Source: an uncultured Clostridia bacterium
Lineage (GTDB): Bacteria > Bacillota > Clostridia > Christensenellales > Aristaeellaceae
Assembly: GCA_934615235.1 (NCBI GenBank)
Contig: CAKTTL010000046.1
Coordinates: 1-21,437 of the forward strand
Length of the DNA stretch: 21,437 nucleotides
Direction of reading: 5' to 3'
The translations under genes and the position numbers were made by a program. Shown here in pieces: positions 7,753 through 14,816 of the stretch; the stretch's first letter is position 1, and each line of letters opens with the position of its first letter. Under the pieces are notes generated by a model. It saw only the letters and a program-made list of their open reading frames with translations, searched no databases and had not been told where the DNA came from.

Positions 7753-9120
7753 ATGCAACAGACACGCAAGCCGGGCGTAATGGATATGACGCGCGGCCCC
7801 ATTCTTCCCCATCTGCTCCGTTTCGCCTGGCCGGTCTTTATCGGCTGCCTGTGCCAGCGGCTGTATAACCTCGTCGACGCGCTGATCGTCGGCAAATATC
7901 TGGGCGACGCGGCGCTTTCAGCCGTCAGCGCCGCGGGCATCGCGACGTACATGCTCTCCTCGCTCGTTCTGGGCGTAACGACCGGCGCAAGCGTGGTGCT
8001 GTCGCAGTATTTCGGCGCGGGCGACGAAAAAGGCGTGCGCGCGTCGTTCGTCTCGTCGATGTACGTGGCGCTCGTTTCCTCTCTGGTGCTGACGCTCGCG
8101 GGGCTTGCGACAACCGACCCGCTGCTGTGCCTTCTGAAAACGCCGGCCGACATTTTCGCCGCGACGGGCGATTATCTGCGCGTGATCTACATCGGCACAA
8201 TCGGCACGATGCTGTACAACTGGATTGCCGCCGCGCTGCGCGCGCTGGGGAACTCCACCGTGCCGCTCGTTTTCCTGATCGTCTCGAGCCTGCTCAACGT
8301 CGCGCTCGACCTGCTGCTGGTTGCGGTCGTTCCGCTGGGCGTGGCGGGCGCGGCCTGGGCGACGATTCTCTCGCAGCTTCTCAGCGGCCTCGCCTGCCTT
8401 CTCTACGCCCGCCGCGTCAGCCCGCTGATGCGGCCGGGAAAGGGCGGCTGGCACTACAGCCCCCGTCATGGCCGCGAGGTGCTCGTCTTCGGCCTGCCCA
8501 CGGCGCTGCAGATGAGCATCATCTCCATCTCCGACCTGACGCTGCTGGGCGTGGTGAACACGTACGGCTCCATCCTGACGCTGGCCTACGGCATCTGCTC
8601 GCGCATAGAGGGCATCGGCTTCCAGCTGGGCGACGCGCTGAGCACGGCCGCCGCGACGTTCACGGGGCAGAATATCGGCGCGGGAAATATTCCGCGCGTC
8701 AAGCGCGGCGCATGGATTACCCTCCTCATCAACGTGATCGGCTATCTGCTCTTCGCGCTGGTCATTTTCCTCTTTGCCGAACCGATCATGCGCCTGTTCA
8801 CCGAAACGCCCGAGGCGATCGCCATCGGCAGGGAATACCTGTATCTGATCGCCGCGTTCTTTGTTTTCCTCGGCGTCACCTGCACGATGCAGAGCCTGCT
8901 GCGCGCGGCCGGAGACATCAAGGTCACCGTCGCCATTGCGATCGGCGAGGTTGTGACGCGCATCTCGCTGGCGTTCCTGCTTTCGGCGAAGTTCGGCTAT
9001 CACGGGCTGTGGTGGGTGTCTCCGATCACGTGGCTGGTTTCCGCGTCGATCGGGTTTATCCGCTATCTTTCCGGCCGGTGGATCGGGAAATCGGTCGCGT
9101 CCGGATCGGATAAAAAATAG
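7753..9120 (+). CDS. MATE-family multidrug/metabolite efflux protein
   Basis: This 455-residue membrane protein has about 12 hydrophobic segments in two similar halves. The N-terminus VMDMTRGPILPHLLRFAWP and the following QRLYNLVDALIVGKYLG are typical of MATE transporters, which use an H+ or Na+ gradient to export organic compounds. The second half repeats the pattern with GLPTALQMSIISISDLTLL. It begins 3 bp after the oxidoreductase stop codon, with GGAAGGA inside the end of that gene, so it is the last gene of the operon before the terminator at 9160. An internal Met10 is an alternative start. It may export a product or by-product of the glycyl radical pathway, but MATE genes are often passengers. 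Confidence 0.92.
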   Translation: MQQTRKPGVMDMTRGPILPHLLRFAWPVFIGCLCQRLYNLVDALIVGKYLGDAALSAVSAAGIATYMLSSLVLGVTTGASVVLSQYFGAGDEKGVRASFVSSMYVALVSSLVLTLAGLATTDPLLCLLKTPADIFAATGDYLRVIYIGTIGTMLYNWIAAALRALGNSTVPLVFLIVSSLLNVALDLLLVAVVPLGVAGAAWATILSQLLSGLACLLYARRVSPLMRPGKGGWHYSPRHGREVLVFGLPTALQMSIISISDLTLLGVVNTYGSILTLAYGICSRIEGIGFQLGDALSTAAATFTGQNIGAGNIPRVKRGAWITLLINVIGYLLFALVIFLFAEPIMRLFTETPEAIAIGREYLYLIAAFFVFLGVTCTMQSLLRAAGDIKVTVAIAIGEVVTRISLAFLLSAKFGYHGLWWVSPITWLVSASIGFIRYLSGRWIGKSVASGSDKK

Positions 9121-9159
9121 GACAAATCCGCCGTTTTATCCTAAAATCAGAAAAAAACC

Positions 9160-9195
9160 GCCGTTTGCTCAAATTTCGGGCAAACGGCTTTTTTT
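9160..9195 (+). terminator. Rho-independent terminator ending the GRE operon
   Basis: The stem GCCGTTTGC (9160-9168) pairs perfectly with GCAAACGGC (9180-9188) over an 11-nt loop and is followed by seven T (9189-9195). It lies 40 bp after the MATE stop codon. Confidence 0.9.
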
Positions 9196-9330
9196 GCCCG
9201 TGGCGCGAAGCGGAGGAATCTTTTATGATAAACGCGACGATAGACATGACAACTCTCCTCATTTGCCGGGGGCGGCGGGCCTCGTCCACCCGCCGCCCCA
9301 TCTCCCCAACACGGAAGGAATGTGCAAAAG
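9196..9330 (+). other. 5' region of the lipid kinase gene, with a GC-rich hairpin
   Basis: This gap between the terminator and the kinase start holds a perfect 11-bp inverted repeat GGGGCGGCGGG / CCCGCCGCCCC (9269-9279 with 9289-9299, 9-nt loop) without a following T-run. A GGAGGA plus ATG at 9225 starts a frame that has no stop before 10197, so it is not a convincing leader peptide. I could not find a consensus promoter here. The hairpin may be an mRNA structure in the 5' untranslated region. Confidence 0.35.
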
Positions 9331-10215
9331 ATGATATACGTGCTCTACAACCCGCTGGCCAACAACGGCCGCGGCGAAACCTCCGCCCGCGCGCTGGATC
9401 AGCGTTTTTCCGATACCATTCCGATATATCTCGATTTTATCTCGCTCGACCTCGCGGCGTTTTTCAAAACGCTGCCCGCGGCGGATATGGTCATTCTCGC
9501 CGGCGGCGACGGCACGCTCAATTATTTCGTCAACCGTCTCGGCGGCGAAATCCCGGCGCACGAAGTTTATTATTATCCCGCCGGCTCGGGCAACGATTTT
9601 ATGCGCGACGCGCAGAGCGCGGCGAAAAACAGCCTCGTGCTTCTCAACCCCTATCTGCAGAATCTGCCCCGCGTGACGGTCGGCGGGAAAACGCGTTTTT
9701 TCCTCAACGGCGTCGGCTACGGCATCGACGGCTTCTGCTGCGAGGAGGGCGACCGCCAGCGCGAGACGAGCGACAAGCCCGTCAACTACACGGCCATCGC
9801 CATCCGCGGACTGCTCGGCAAATTTCACCCCGTCCGCGCGACGGTAACCGTCGACGGCCTGACGCGCACGTACCGCCACGTCTGGCTCGCCCCGGCGATG
9901 AACGGCCGCTACTACGGCGGCGGCATGAACGTCGCCCCCGCGCAGGACAGGCTTTCCGCGGACGGCACGGTGAGCGTCGTCGTGCTGCACTGCGCAAGCA
10001 AGCTGGCGACGCTTTGCGTCTTCCCGTCCATCTTCAAGGGCGAGCACGTCAATCACACGAAAATGGTCGACGTGCTGACGGGGCGAGACGTCTCCGTCTC
10101 CTTCGACCGCCCGACGGCGCTGCAAATCGACGGCGAAACCGTCCCGAACGCGACGGGCTACAGCGTGCAGGCGGGCGCTCGCCGCACGGCAAACGTTGAA
10201 AAGAAGGCGGGCTAA
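9331..10215 (+). CDS. Diacylglycerol kinase family lipid kinase (YegS/DgkB-like)
   Basis: This protein has 294 residues if it starts at the ATG at 9331, with GGAAGGA 11 bases upstream. A GTG at 9322 is possible but lies only two bases from that ribosome binding site. The N-terminal catalytic domain has the nucleotide-binding LAGGDGTLNYFVNRL (GGDGT at 58-62) and the family motif PAGSGNDFMRD. The C-terminal beta-rich domain contains the GMNVAPAQDRLSADGTVSVVV block typical of the family. It would phosphorylate diacylglycerol or a related lipid at the inner face of the membrane. The stop overlaps the start of the next gene by one base (TAATG), so the two are coupled. Substrate specificity cannot be read from the sequence. 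Confidence 0.9.
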   Translation: MIYVLYNPLANNGRGETSARALDQRFSDTIPIYLDFISLDLAAFFKTLPAADMVILAGGDGTLNYFVNRLGGEIPAHEVYYYPAGSGNDFMRDAQSAAKNSLVLLNPYLQNLPRVTVGGKTRFFLNGVGYGIDGFCCEEGDRQRETSDKPVNYTAIAIRGLLGKFHPVRATVTVDGLTRTYRHVWLAPAMNGRYYGGGMNVAPAQDRLSADGTVSVVVLHCASKLATLCVFPSIFKGEHVNHTKMVDVLTGRDVSVSFDRPTALQIDGETVPNATGYSVQAGARRTANVEKKAG

Positions 10216-10859
10216 TGAAACGGAACAAATGGCTTTACGCGGCGCTGCTCCTGTGGGCAGCGCTGATCGCGTTGTGTCTGCGCTATCGCGAGACGCTTTT
10301 CGACGATATTCTGCGCTTTACGCCGCGCAATTCCTGGCTGGCGGCCGGAGTGATCGTCGCGCTCTTCGCCGTCAAAAGCGTTTCGGTCGTGCTGTATTCA
10401 GGCGTTTTATACGCCGCAAGCGGCGTCCTGTTTCCGCTGCCCACGGCGCTTGCCGTAAGCCTTGCGGGCACGGCGGTAATGTTCCTCATCCCGTACCAGG
10501 TCGGCCGCAGATCCGGCGACGAAGCCGTCGAGCAGCTGATGGAGAAATATCCGCGGCTGCACGCGCTGCGCGATCTGCGCGAGAAAAACGATTTTCTCTT
10601 CACGCTCGCGGTTCGCTCCATGCGCCTGCTCTCCTACGACGTGACGAGCCTTTATCTCGGCGCGGCCGGCGCGGCGTTCCCGGCGTATATGGGCGCGAGC
10701 CTGCTTGCCTCGCTCCCCTCTCTCGTCGCCTTCACCGCGATGGGCACCGGAGCGGGCGATATGTCCTCGCCCACGTTCTGGATCGCGCTCGGGATGGAAG
10801 CGTGCATGCTGGCCGTCTCCGTCCTTCGCGGACGCAAAACGGCGCGGTGCGGCGAATGA
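10215..10859 (+). CDS. TVP38/TMEM64 (DedA-like, VTT domain) membrane protein
   Basis: This 214-residue protein has about five hydrophobic segments. The core shows ASGVLFPLPTALAVSLAGT followed by PYQVGRRSGDEAVEQLMEKYP, the G-x-x-x-P...Y-x-x-G-R pattern of the VTT/SNARE-associated domain, and a second re-entrant region at LGAAGAAFPAYMGASLLASLPS. Members of this superfamily are lipid scramblases or lipid-carrier translocases. Coupling to a lipid kinase gene (one-base overlap) fits a role in membrane lipid turnover. It converges on the AraC gene with only 4 bp between the stop codons and no terminator in between. Confidence 0.85.
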   Translation: MKRNKWLYAALLLWAALIALCLRYRETLFDDILRFTPRNSWLAAGVIVALFAVKSVSVVLYSGVLYAASGVLFPLPTALAVSLAGTAVMFLIPYQVGRRSGDEAVEQLMEKYPRLHALRDLREKNDFLFTLAVRSMRLLSYDVTSLYLGAAGAAFPAYMGASLLASLPSLVAFTAMGTGAGDMSSPTFWIALGMEACMLAVSVLRGRKTARCGE

Positions 10860-10863
10860 ACGG

Positions 10864-11736
10864 TTACCCGCAGTACACCTCGCGGAACTGCGCGGGCGTC
10901 ATATGATACTGCTCGCGGAAGCACAAAATCAGATAGCTCGCCGTGGAAAAGCCCGTTTCCAGCGCGATATCGGTCACCGAACGGTTCGTCCCGACGAGCA
11001 GCGCCACAGCGCGGCTGAGCCGCATCGAACGCACATACGCCGGAAACGACACCCCCGCCGCGCGGCTGAAAAAACGCGAAAACGTCGAACGGCCCATGTT
11101 GCAGCAGGCCGCCGCGTCCGCCACGGAAACCGGTTCGTCCAAATGCTCGGCGATATAGGCCAGCGCCCGCTGCAGGCGCTGCACGGCGTTTTCGTCGACG
11201 TCGGCCGCGCCGCCCTGTTCGTGCCATGCGCGGATAAACCACAGAAGCACCTGCTGCACATACGCGCGCAGCGCCATTTCATAGCCGTATTCGCATGTCT
11301 GCCGTTCGCGCAGGATGCGGTGCAGAATTTCTTCCATGCCGCTGCCCTCCAGCGCTTTTTTTGTATATACGTATACGCGCCTGTCGCTGAAATGCAGGTA
11401 AGGAAGGATGCACTTGATCTCGTGCAGCGGCTCGCGCGCGGAATAGAGCGCCTCGGGCACGAATTTAAGCACGAGATAGCTGTTTTCGCCGTCGAAACGC
11501 GTGGTCGTCTGATGTGGTTCCATCGGGTGAATCAGCGCCGCGTCGCCCGGCGCGAGGCAGTATTCGCGCTCCCCCACGCGCAGGTCGAAGCCGCCTTTTT
11601 CGCAGTAAAGCAGTTCAAAATGCTGATGCACGTGCGGCTTCGCGGCCATGCGCAGCCCGCGCACCGTCTGCATAAAGCACTCGCACACCCCGCCCAGATC
11701 CACCTCCGGGCTGATTTTCTCCAGATAATACTCCAT
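10864..11736 (-). CDS. AraC-family transcriptional regulator with cupin sensor domain
   Basis: This 290-residue protein has an N-terminal cupin-like ligand domain (about 20-120) with HVHQHFELLYCEKGGF and LAPGDAALIHPMEPHQ, the usual metal- or sugar-binding barrel signature. The C-terminal pair of helix-turn-helix motifs (about 190-288) includes VSVADAAACCNMGRSTFSRF and SVTDIALETGFSTASYLILC followed by the family ending MTPAQFREVY. The regulator is divergent from two Gfo/Idh/MocA dehydrogenase genes and shares a short promoter region with them, so it is likely their regulator and probably senses a sugar or sugar-derived compound. The ribosome binding site before the ATG is weak. Confidence 0.92.
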   Translation of the reverse strand: MEYYLEKISPEVDLGGVCECFMQTVRGLRMAAKPHVHQHFELLYCEKGGFDLRVGEREYCLAPGDAALIHPMEPHQTTTRFDGENSYLVLKFVPEALYSAREPLHEIKCILPYLHFSDRRVYVYTKKALEGSGMEEILHRILRERQTCEYGYEMALRAYVQQVLLWFIRAWHEQGGAADVDENAVQRLQRALAYIAEHLDEPVSVADAAACCNMGRSTFSRFFSRAAGVSFPAYVRSMRLSRAVALLVGTNRSVTDIALETGFSTASYLILCFREQYHMTPAQFREVYCG

Positions 11737-11765
11737 ACGCGCCTCGGCACAAAATTGATATTTCT

Positions 11766-11807
11766 CGCCGGTTCATTATATCATTCCCGGCGGCCGTATG
11801 CTATACT
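11766..11807. promoter_or_regulatory. Overlapping divergent promoters with an inverted repeat
   Basis: Leftward, TATAAT at 11775-11780 (minus strand) is the -10 for the AraC gene. Rightward, TGCTATACT (11799-11807) is an extended -10 for the dehydrogenases. A CGCCGG / CCGGCG inverted repeat (11766-11771 and 11787-11792) brackets the leftward -10 and could be an operator. Both -35 regions are poor, consistent with promoters that depend on an activator. Confidence 0.45.
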
Positions 11808-11863
11808 GTTTTCATCAAATTGATCATGTCCGCGCCCTGCGCGGGCAGAAAAGGAGTTCACCC

Positions 11864-12952
11864 ATGTCCAGATTGAGAATTGGCATCATCGGCTGCGGCG
11901 GCATCGCCAACGGCAAGCACCTGCCTTCCCTGAAGGCCATCAACCGCGCGGACATCGTCGCTTTCTGCGATCTGATTCCCGAGCGCGCCGAAAAGGCCGC
12001 CAGGGAATACGGCACCCCCGACGCGAAGGTCTACACCGATTACCACGAGCTGCTCAAGGACGAATCCATCGACGTCTGCTACGTCCTCACCCCGAACCGC
12101 AGCCACGCCGACATCACCATCGACGCTCTGCATGCCGGCAAGCATGTCATGTGCGAAAAGCCCATGGCTAAGTGCGCCGCCGACGCGCGCCGCATGGTCG
12201 AAGCCGCGAAGGAAACCGGCAAGAAGCTGACCATCGGCTACCAGCACCGTCAGAAGGCCGCCAGCCAGTACGTCAAGAGCGTCGTCGAGCGCGGCGATCT
12301 GGGCGATATCTATTACGCCAAGGCCTTCGCCATCCGCCGCCGCGGCACGCCGAACTGGGGCGTGTTCCTCAACGAATACGAGCAGGGCGGCGGTCCGCTG
12401 ATCGACATCGGCACCCACAGCCTCGACCTGACCCTTTACCTGATGAACAACTACAAGCCGCGCATGGTCGTCGGCACGACGTATAAGAAGGTCGAAAACC
12501 CCGAGTGCGGCAACCCCTGGGGCGGCTGGGGCGAAGACGAAAACAAGACGCTGGAAGACGCGGCGTTCGGCTTCATCGTCATGGAAAACGGCGCGACCAT
12601 CACGCTGGACGCGACCTGGGCGCTCAACACCGAGGAGCCCATCCCGGAGGGCAGCTGCCGTCTGTGCGGCAGCAAGGCCGGCGCTTCCATCCTTTTCGAC
12701 AAAGTAACGATCAACAAGGGCGAATTCGGCCGCCTGGTTGAAACCAAGCCCGATCTGGGCGCGGGCGGCGTCGCGTTCTACGACGGCGTGAAGGAAACCC
12801 CGCCCATCACCGAGCAGCGCCGCTGGCTCGACGCGATCGAAAACGACACCGATCCCGTCGTCCTGCCGGAACAGGCCTGCGTGGTCAGCGAAATCCTCGA
12901 AGCCATCTACACCTCCGCCAAGACGGGCAAGCCCGTTTATTTCGACCACTGA
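11864..12952 (+). CDS. Gfo/Idh/MocA-family NAD(P)-dependent sugar dehydrogenase
   Basis: This protein has 362 residues from the ATG at 11864, which has AAAGGAG seven bases upstream. The frame is open 22 codons further upstream but without a ribosome binding site there. The N-terminal Rossmann domain has IGIIGCGGIANGKHLPSL (GxGGxA) and VCYVLTPNRSHADITIDAL, then the catalytic-lysine motif HVMCEKPMA. The C-terminal domain carries GGGPLIDIGTHSLDLTLYLM, the conserved substrate-side Asp/His motif of the family. Enzymes of this family oxidise or reduce hydroxyls of sugars, inositols and glycosides. It is followed after 12 bp by a second, more divergent member. The substrate is unknown. Confidence 0.93.
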   Translation: MSRLRIGIIGCGGIANGKHLPSLKAINRADIVAFCDLIPERAEKAAREYGTPDAKVYTDYHELLKDESIDVCYVLTPNRSHADITIDALHAGKHVMCEKPMAKCAADARRMVEAAKETGKKLTIGYQHRQKAASQYVKSVVERGDLGDIYYAKAFAIRRRGTPNWGVFLNEYEQGGGPLIDIGTHSLDLTLYLMNNYKPRMVVGTTYKKVENPECGNPWGGWGEDENKTLEDAAFGFIVMENGATITLDATWALNTEEPIPEGSCRLCGSKAGASILFDKVTINKGEFGRLVETKPDLGAGGVAFYDGVKETPPITEQRRWLDAIENDTDPVVLPEQACVVSEILEAIYTSAKTGKPVYFDH

Positions 12953-12964
12953 CGAGGTGCGTAA

Positions 12965-13930
12965 ATGAGAAATTTTGCAATGCTGGGCAAATGGCACGTT
13001 CACGCCGAGGGCTATGCCCGCGAGCTGAACGCCCTGCCGGACTGCCGCATTACCAAAGTCTGGGACGCGGACGAAACCGCCGCGAAGGCCTGGGCCGAAT
13101 CGCTCGGCTGCCAGAGCGCGACGGTTGAGGAAATCCTCTCCGACGCGTCCATTGAAGGCGTGCTCGTCTGCAACGCGACAAACGAGCATACGGACCTGAT
13201 TCTCCGCGCCTGCCGCGCGGGCAAGGCCGTCTTCACCGAAAAAGTGCTCGCGCTCACGCTGAAGGAAGCGGAAGCAATCCGCGAGGCCGTTCAGGCGAAC
13301 GGCACGCGCTTCGCCATCTCCTTCCCGCATCTGAGCGAACCGTGGACCTGCTTTGCGCTGGATACGGCGCGCAGCGGCAAGCTGGGCAAGCTCAATTACG
13401 TCCGCGTGCGCAAGGCGCATAACGGCGCGACGGGCAACTGGCTGCCTCCGCATTTCTACGATCCTATCGCCTGCGGCGGCGGCGCGATGGTCGATCTGGG
13501 CGCGCACCCGATGTACCTGCTGTGCGATTTCCTGGGCGAGCCGCGCTTTGTGCAGTCCGCTTTCACATTCGTCACCGGCAGGGCCGTCGAGGATAACGCG
13601 GTATGCACCGTCCGCTTCGACGGCGGCGCGATCGGCGTTTCCGAGACCGGGTTCGTCTCCAGCGGCTATCCGTTCATCATCGAAGTCGGCGGCGAAAAAG
13701 GCACGCTGCTCGTGCGCGAACGCGAGGTCGCCTATCGCTGCGAGGAAACCGAGGGCAAGTGGGTCACGCCCGCGCTGCCCGAAGCGCTCCCCTCTCCGCT
13801 TGCCGAATGGGCGCTGGCGCACAGCGCCGCGGAAATCCGTCCCGAAATCGGCATCGACGACGCGGTGCGGCTGACCCGGTTGATGGAAGCCGCCTACGCG
13901 CCCGACGCGAAATGCGGCAAGGAAATCTAA
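12965..13930 (+). CDS. Divergent Gfo/Idh/MocA-family oxidoreductase
   Basis: This protein has 321 residues, with GAGGTG five bases before the ATG. The second half clearly belongs to the family: GGGAMVDLGAHPMYLLCDFLG is the substrate-side motif and FTEKVLALTLKEA corresponds to the EKP segment with the lysine kept but the proline replaced by Val. The N-terminus reads AMLGKWHVHAEGYAREL, where the GxGxxG loop of the Rossmann fold is reduced to a single glycine followed by Lys-Trp-His. The cofactor may therefore be bound differently from its neighbour. Co-transcription with the canonical member suggests consecutive steps on one substrate. Two terminators follow. Confidence 0.88.
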   Translation: MRNFAMLGKWHVHAEGYARELNALPDCRITKVWDADETAAKAWAESLGCQSATVEEILSDASIEGVLVCNATNEHTDLILRACRAGKAVFTEKVLALTLKEAEAIREAVQANGTRFAISFPHLSEPWTCFALDTARSGKLGKLNYVRVRKAHNGATGNWLPPHFYDPIACGGGAMVDLGAHPMYLLCDFLGEPRFVQSAFTFVTGRAVEDNAVCTVRFDGGAIGVSETGFVSSGYPFIIEVGGEKGTLLVREREVAYRCEETEGKWVTPALPEALPSPLAEWALAHSAAEIRPEIGIDDAVRLTRLMEAAYAPDAKCGKEI

Positions 13931-13943
13931 CGCAACGCATAAA

Positions 13944-13986
13944 GAGCATCCGTCCGGTTTTCCGAACGGATGCTCGTTTTTGTTTT
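13944..13986 (+). terminator. Rho-independent terminator after the dehydrogenase pair
   Basis: The arms GAGCATCCGT (13944-13953) and ACGGATGCTC (13966-13975) pair perfectly and are followed by GTTTTTGTTTT. It lies 14 bp after the stop codon. Confidence 0.88.
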
Positions 13987-13989
13987 ACG

Positions 13990-14012
13990 GCCGCTTACGC
14001 GGCGTTTTTTTT
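13990..14012 (+). terminator. Second tandem terminator
   Basis: A short stem GCCGC / GCGGC with loop TTAC is followed by G and eight T (14005-14012). It backs up the preceding terminator and overlaps the end of the convergent pseudogene. Confidence 0.6.
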
Positions 14013-14432
14013 ATTCTCCCGATTCCTCGATAATCGCCCGAATCGCCGTGCACCGGCGCGCTGCATTCCCCTTCCGAAACGCTGCACGCCGCTTGCCCAG
14101 ACCTCGATTGATGTTGTCACGGCCGTTCGGATGCCCCGTCCCGTTGCCGTAAAAGCAGGTCATGCCGTCCCGGACAAGCGTAAACATCGGCCGATAGAGG
14201 TTGGAATACAGCGTATCCCCGCCTGCAGGTACAGGGATTCGCTGCAGTCCAGCGTCACGGCCGGAGAGAGAAATTCTTCCGGCGCGCCTGCGCGCCCGGC
14301 AAAAAAATCCGCCGCCTGCCCGCCTTCCACATCGATTACCGTAACCTCTTGCCCGGCTGCGATATCGATGCTCCGCCCGCTGCAGAGCGCAATCCGGTAT
14401 TCCCGGTTCACGCTTCTTTCTACAGCCACCAT
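14011..14432 (-). pseudogene. Degenerate DUF1989 (urea carboxylase-associated) family gene
   Basis: The intact frame starts at 14432 and reads VTVIDVEGGQAADFF, then EFLSPAVTLDCSESLYLQAG, which I recognise as the DUF1989 N-terminal half. Just after Leu-Gln-Ala-Gly (near 14215-14219) the frame breaks in a GGGG run. Shifting by one base restores DTLYSNLYRPMFTLVRDGM and then GTGHPNGRDNINRGL, both family blocks, ending at a TAA at 14011. Between these two blocks about 15 residues expected in the family (a His-Asp containing stretch) are missing, and the C-terminal part is short and unlike the family. So there is at least one frameshift plus deletions. The start overlaps the deaminase-like gene by 13 bp; a GTG seven codons in is an alternative start. 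A single sequencing error could explain the frameshift but not the missing segments. Confidence 0.75.
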
Positions 14433-14812
14433 TCCGGCGTCAGTTCGCCAAGCGTGACGATTCTCTCCTTTTCATAGTCCAGCATCACCTCGACGCCGCG
14501 GTAATCCTGCGGCATCAGCTGCGTCATCAGCTCGCGGCATGCGCCGCAGGGCGGCAGTGCCTTTCCTTTGCTGTTGATTGCAAGAACGCGGCGCAGCCCG
14601 CTTTCGCCGTTTGTAATCATATTAAAAATCGCGTTGCGCTCCGCACAAACGCCCAGCGTGCACGCCGTATCCACGCATACGCCGACATAAATTTTGCCGG
14701 ACCCCGCCTCGATCGCCGCGGCAACGCCGCCCGCCTCCATCATCTTCGAAACCCTTCTCGGGTTCAGAACCGCCCTCGCCGCGGCGTATAAATCCTTCCA
14801 GATCTGCTCCAT
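14420..14812 (-). CDS. Cytidine deaminase-like zinc hydrolase
   Basis: This 130-residue protein has the two zinc motifs of the cytidine deaminase superfamily: VCAERNAIFNM (zinc ligand Cys56, proton shuttle Glu58) and PPCGACRELM (ligands Cys89 and Cys92). The length and the Cys-Ala-Glu-Arg form match small tetrameric cytidine deaminases or blasticidin-S-deaminase-like proteins. The N-terminal substrate loop (normally Tyr-Ser-x-Phe-x-Val-Gly and Asn-x-Glu) is not conserved: the corresponding positions read RRVSKMMEAGG and VCVDTACTLG, so the substrate may not be cytidine. AAAGGAG precedes the ATG, 4 bp after the upstream gene, so it belongs to the same leftward operon. Confidence 0.85.
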   Translation of the reverse strand: MEQIWKDLYAAARAVLNPRRVSKMMEAGGVAAAIEAGSGKIYVGVCVDTACTLGVCAERNAIFNMITNGESGLRRVLAINSKGKALPPCGACRELMTQLMPQDYRGVEVMLDYEKERIVTLGELTPEWWL

Positions 14813-14816
14813 CCGT

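Noticed and set aside
9225..10199. Long ORF with GGAGGA and ATG at 9225 overlapping the lipid kinase gene
   Set aside because: It is an Arg-rich shadow frame of the kinase gene with no family motif and no stop in the leader region, so it is neither a protein nor a leader peptide.
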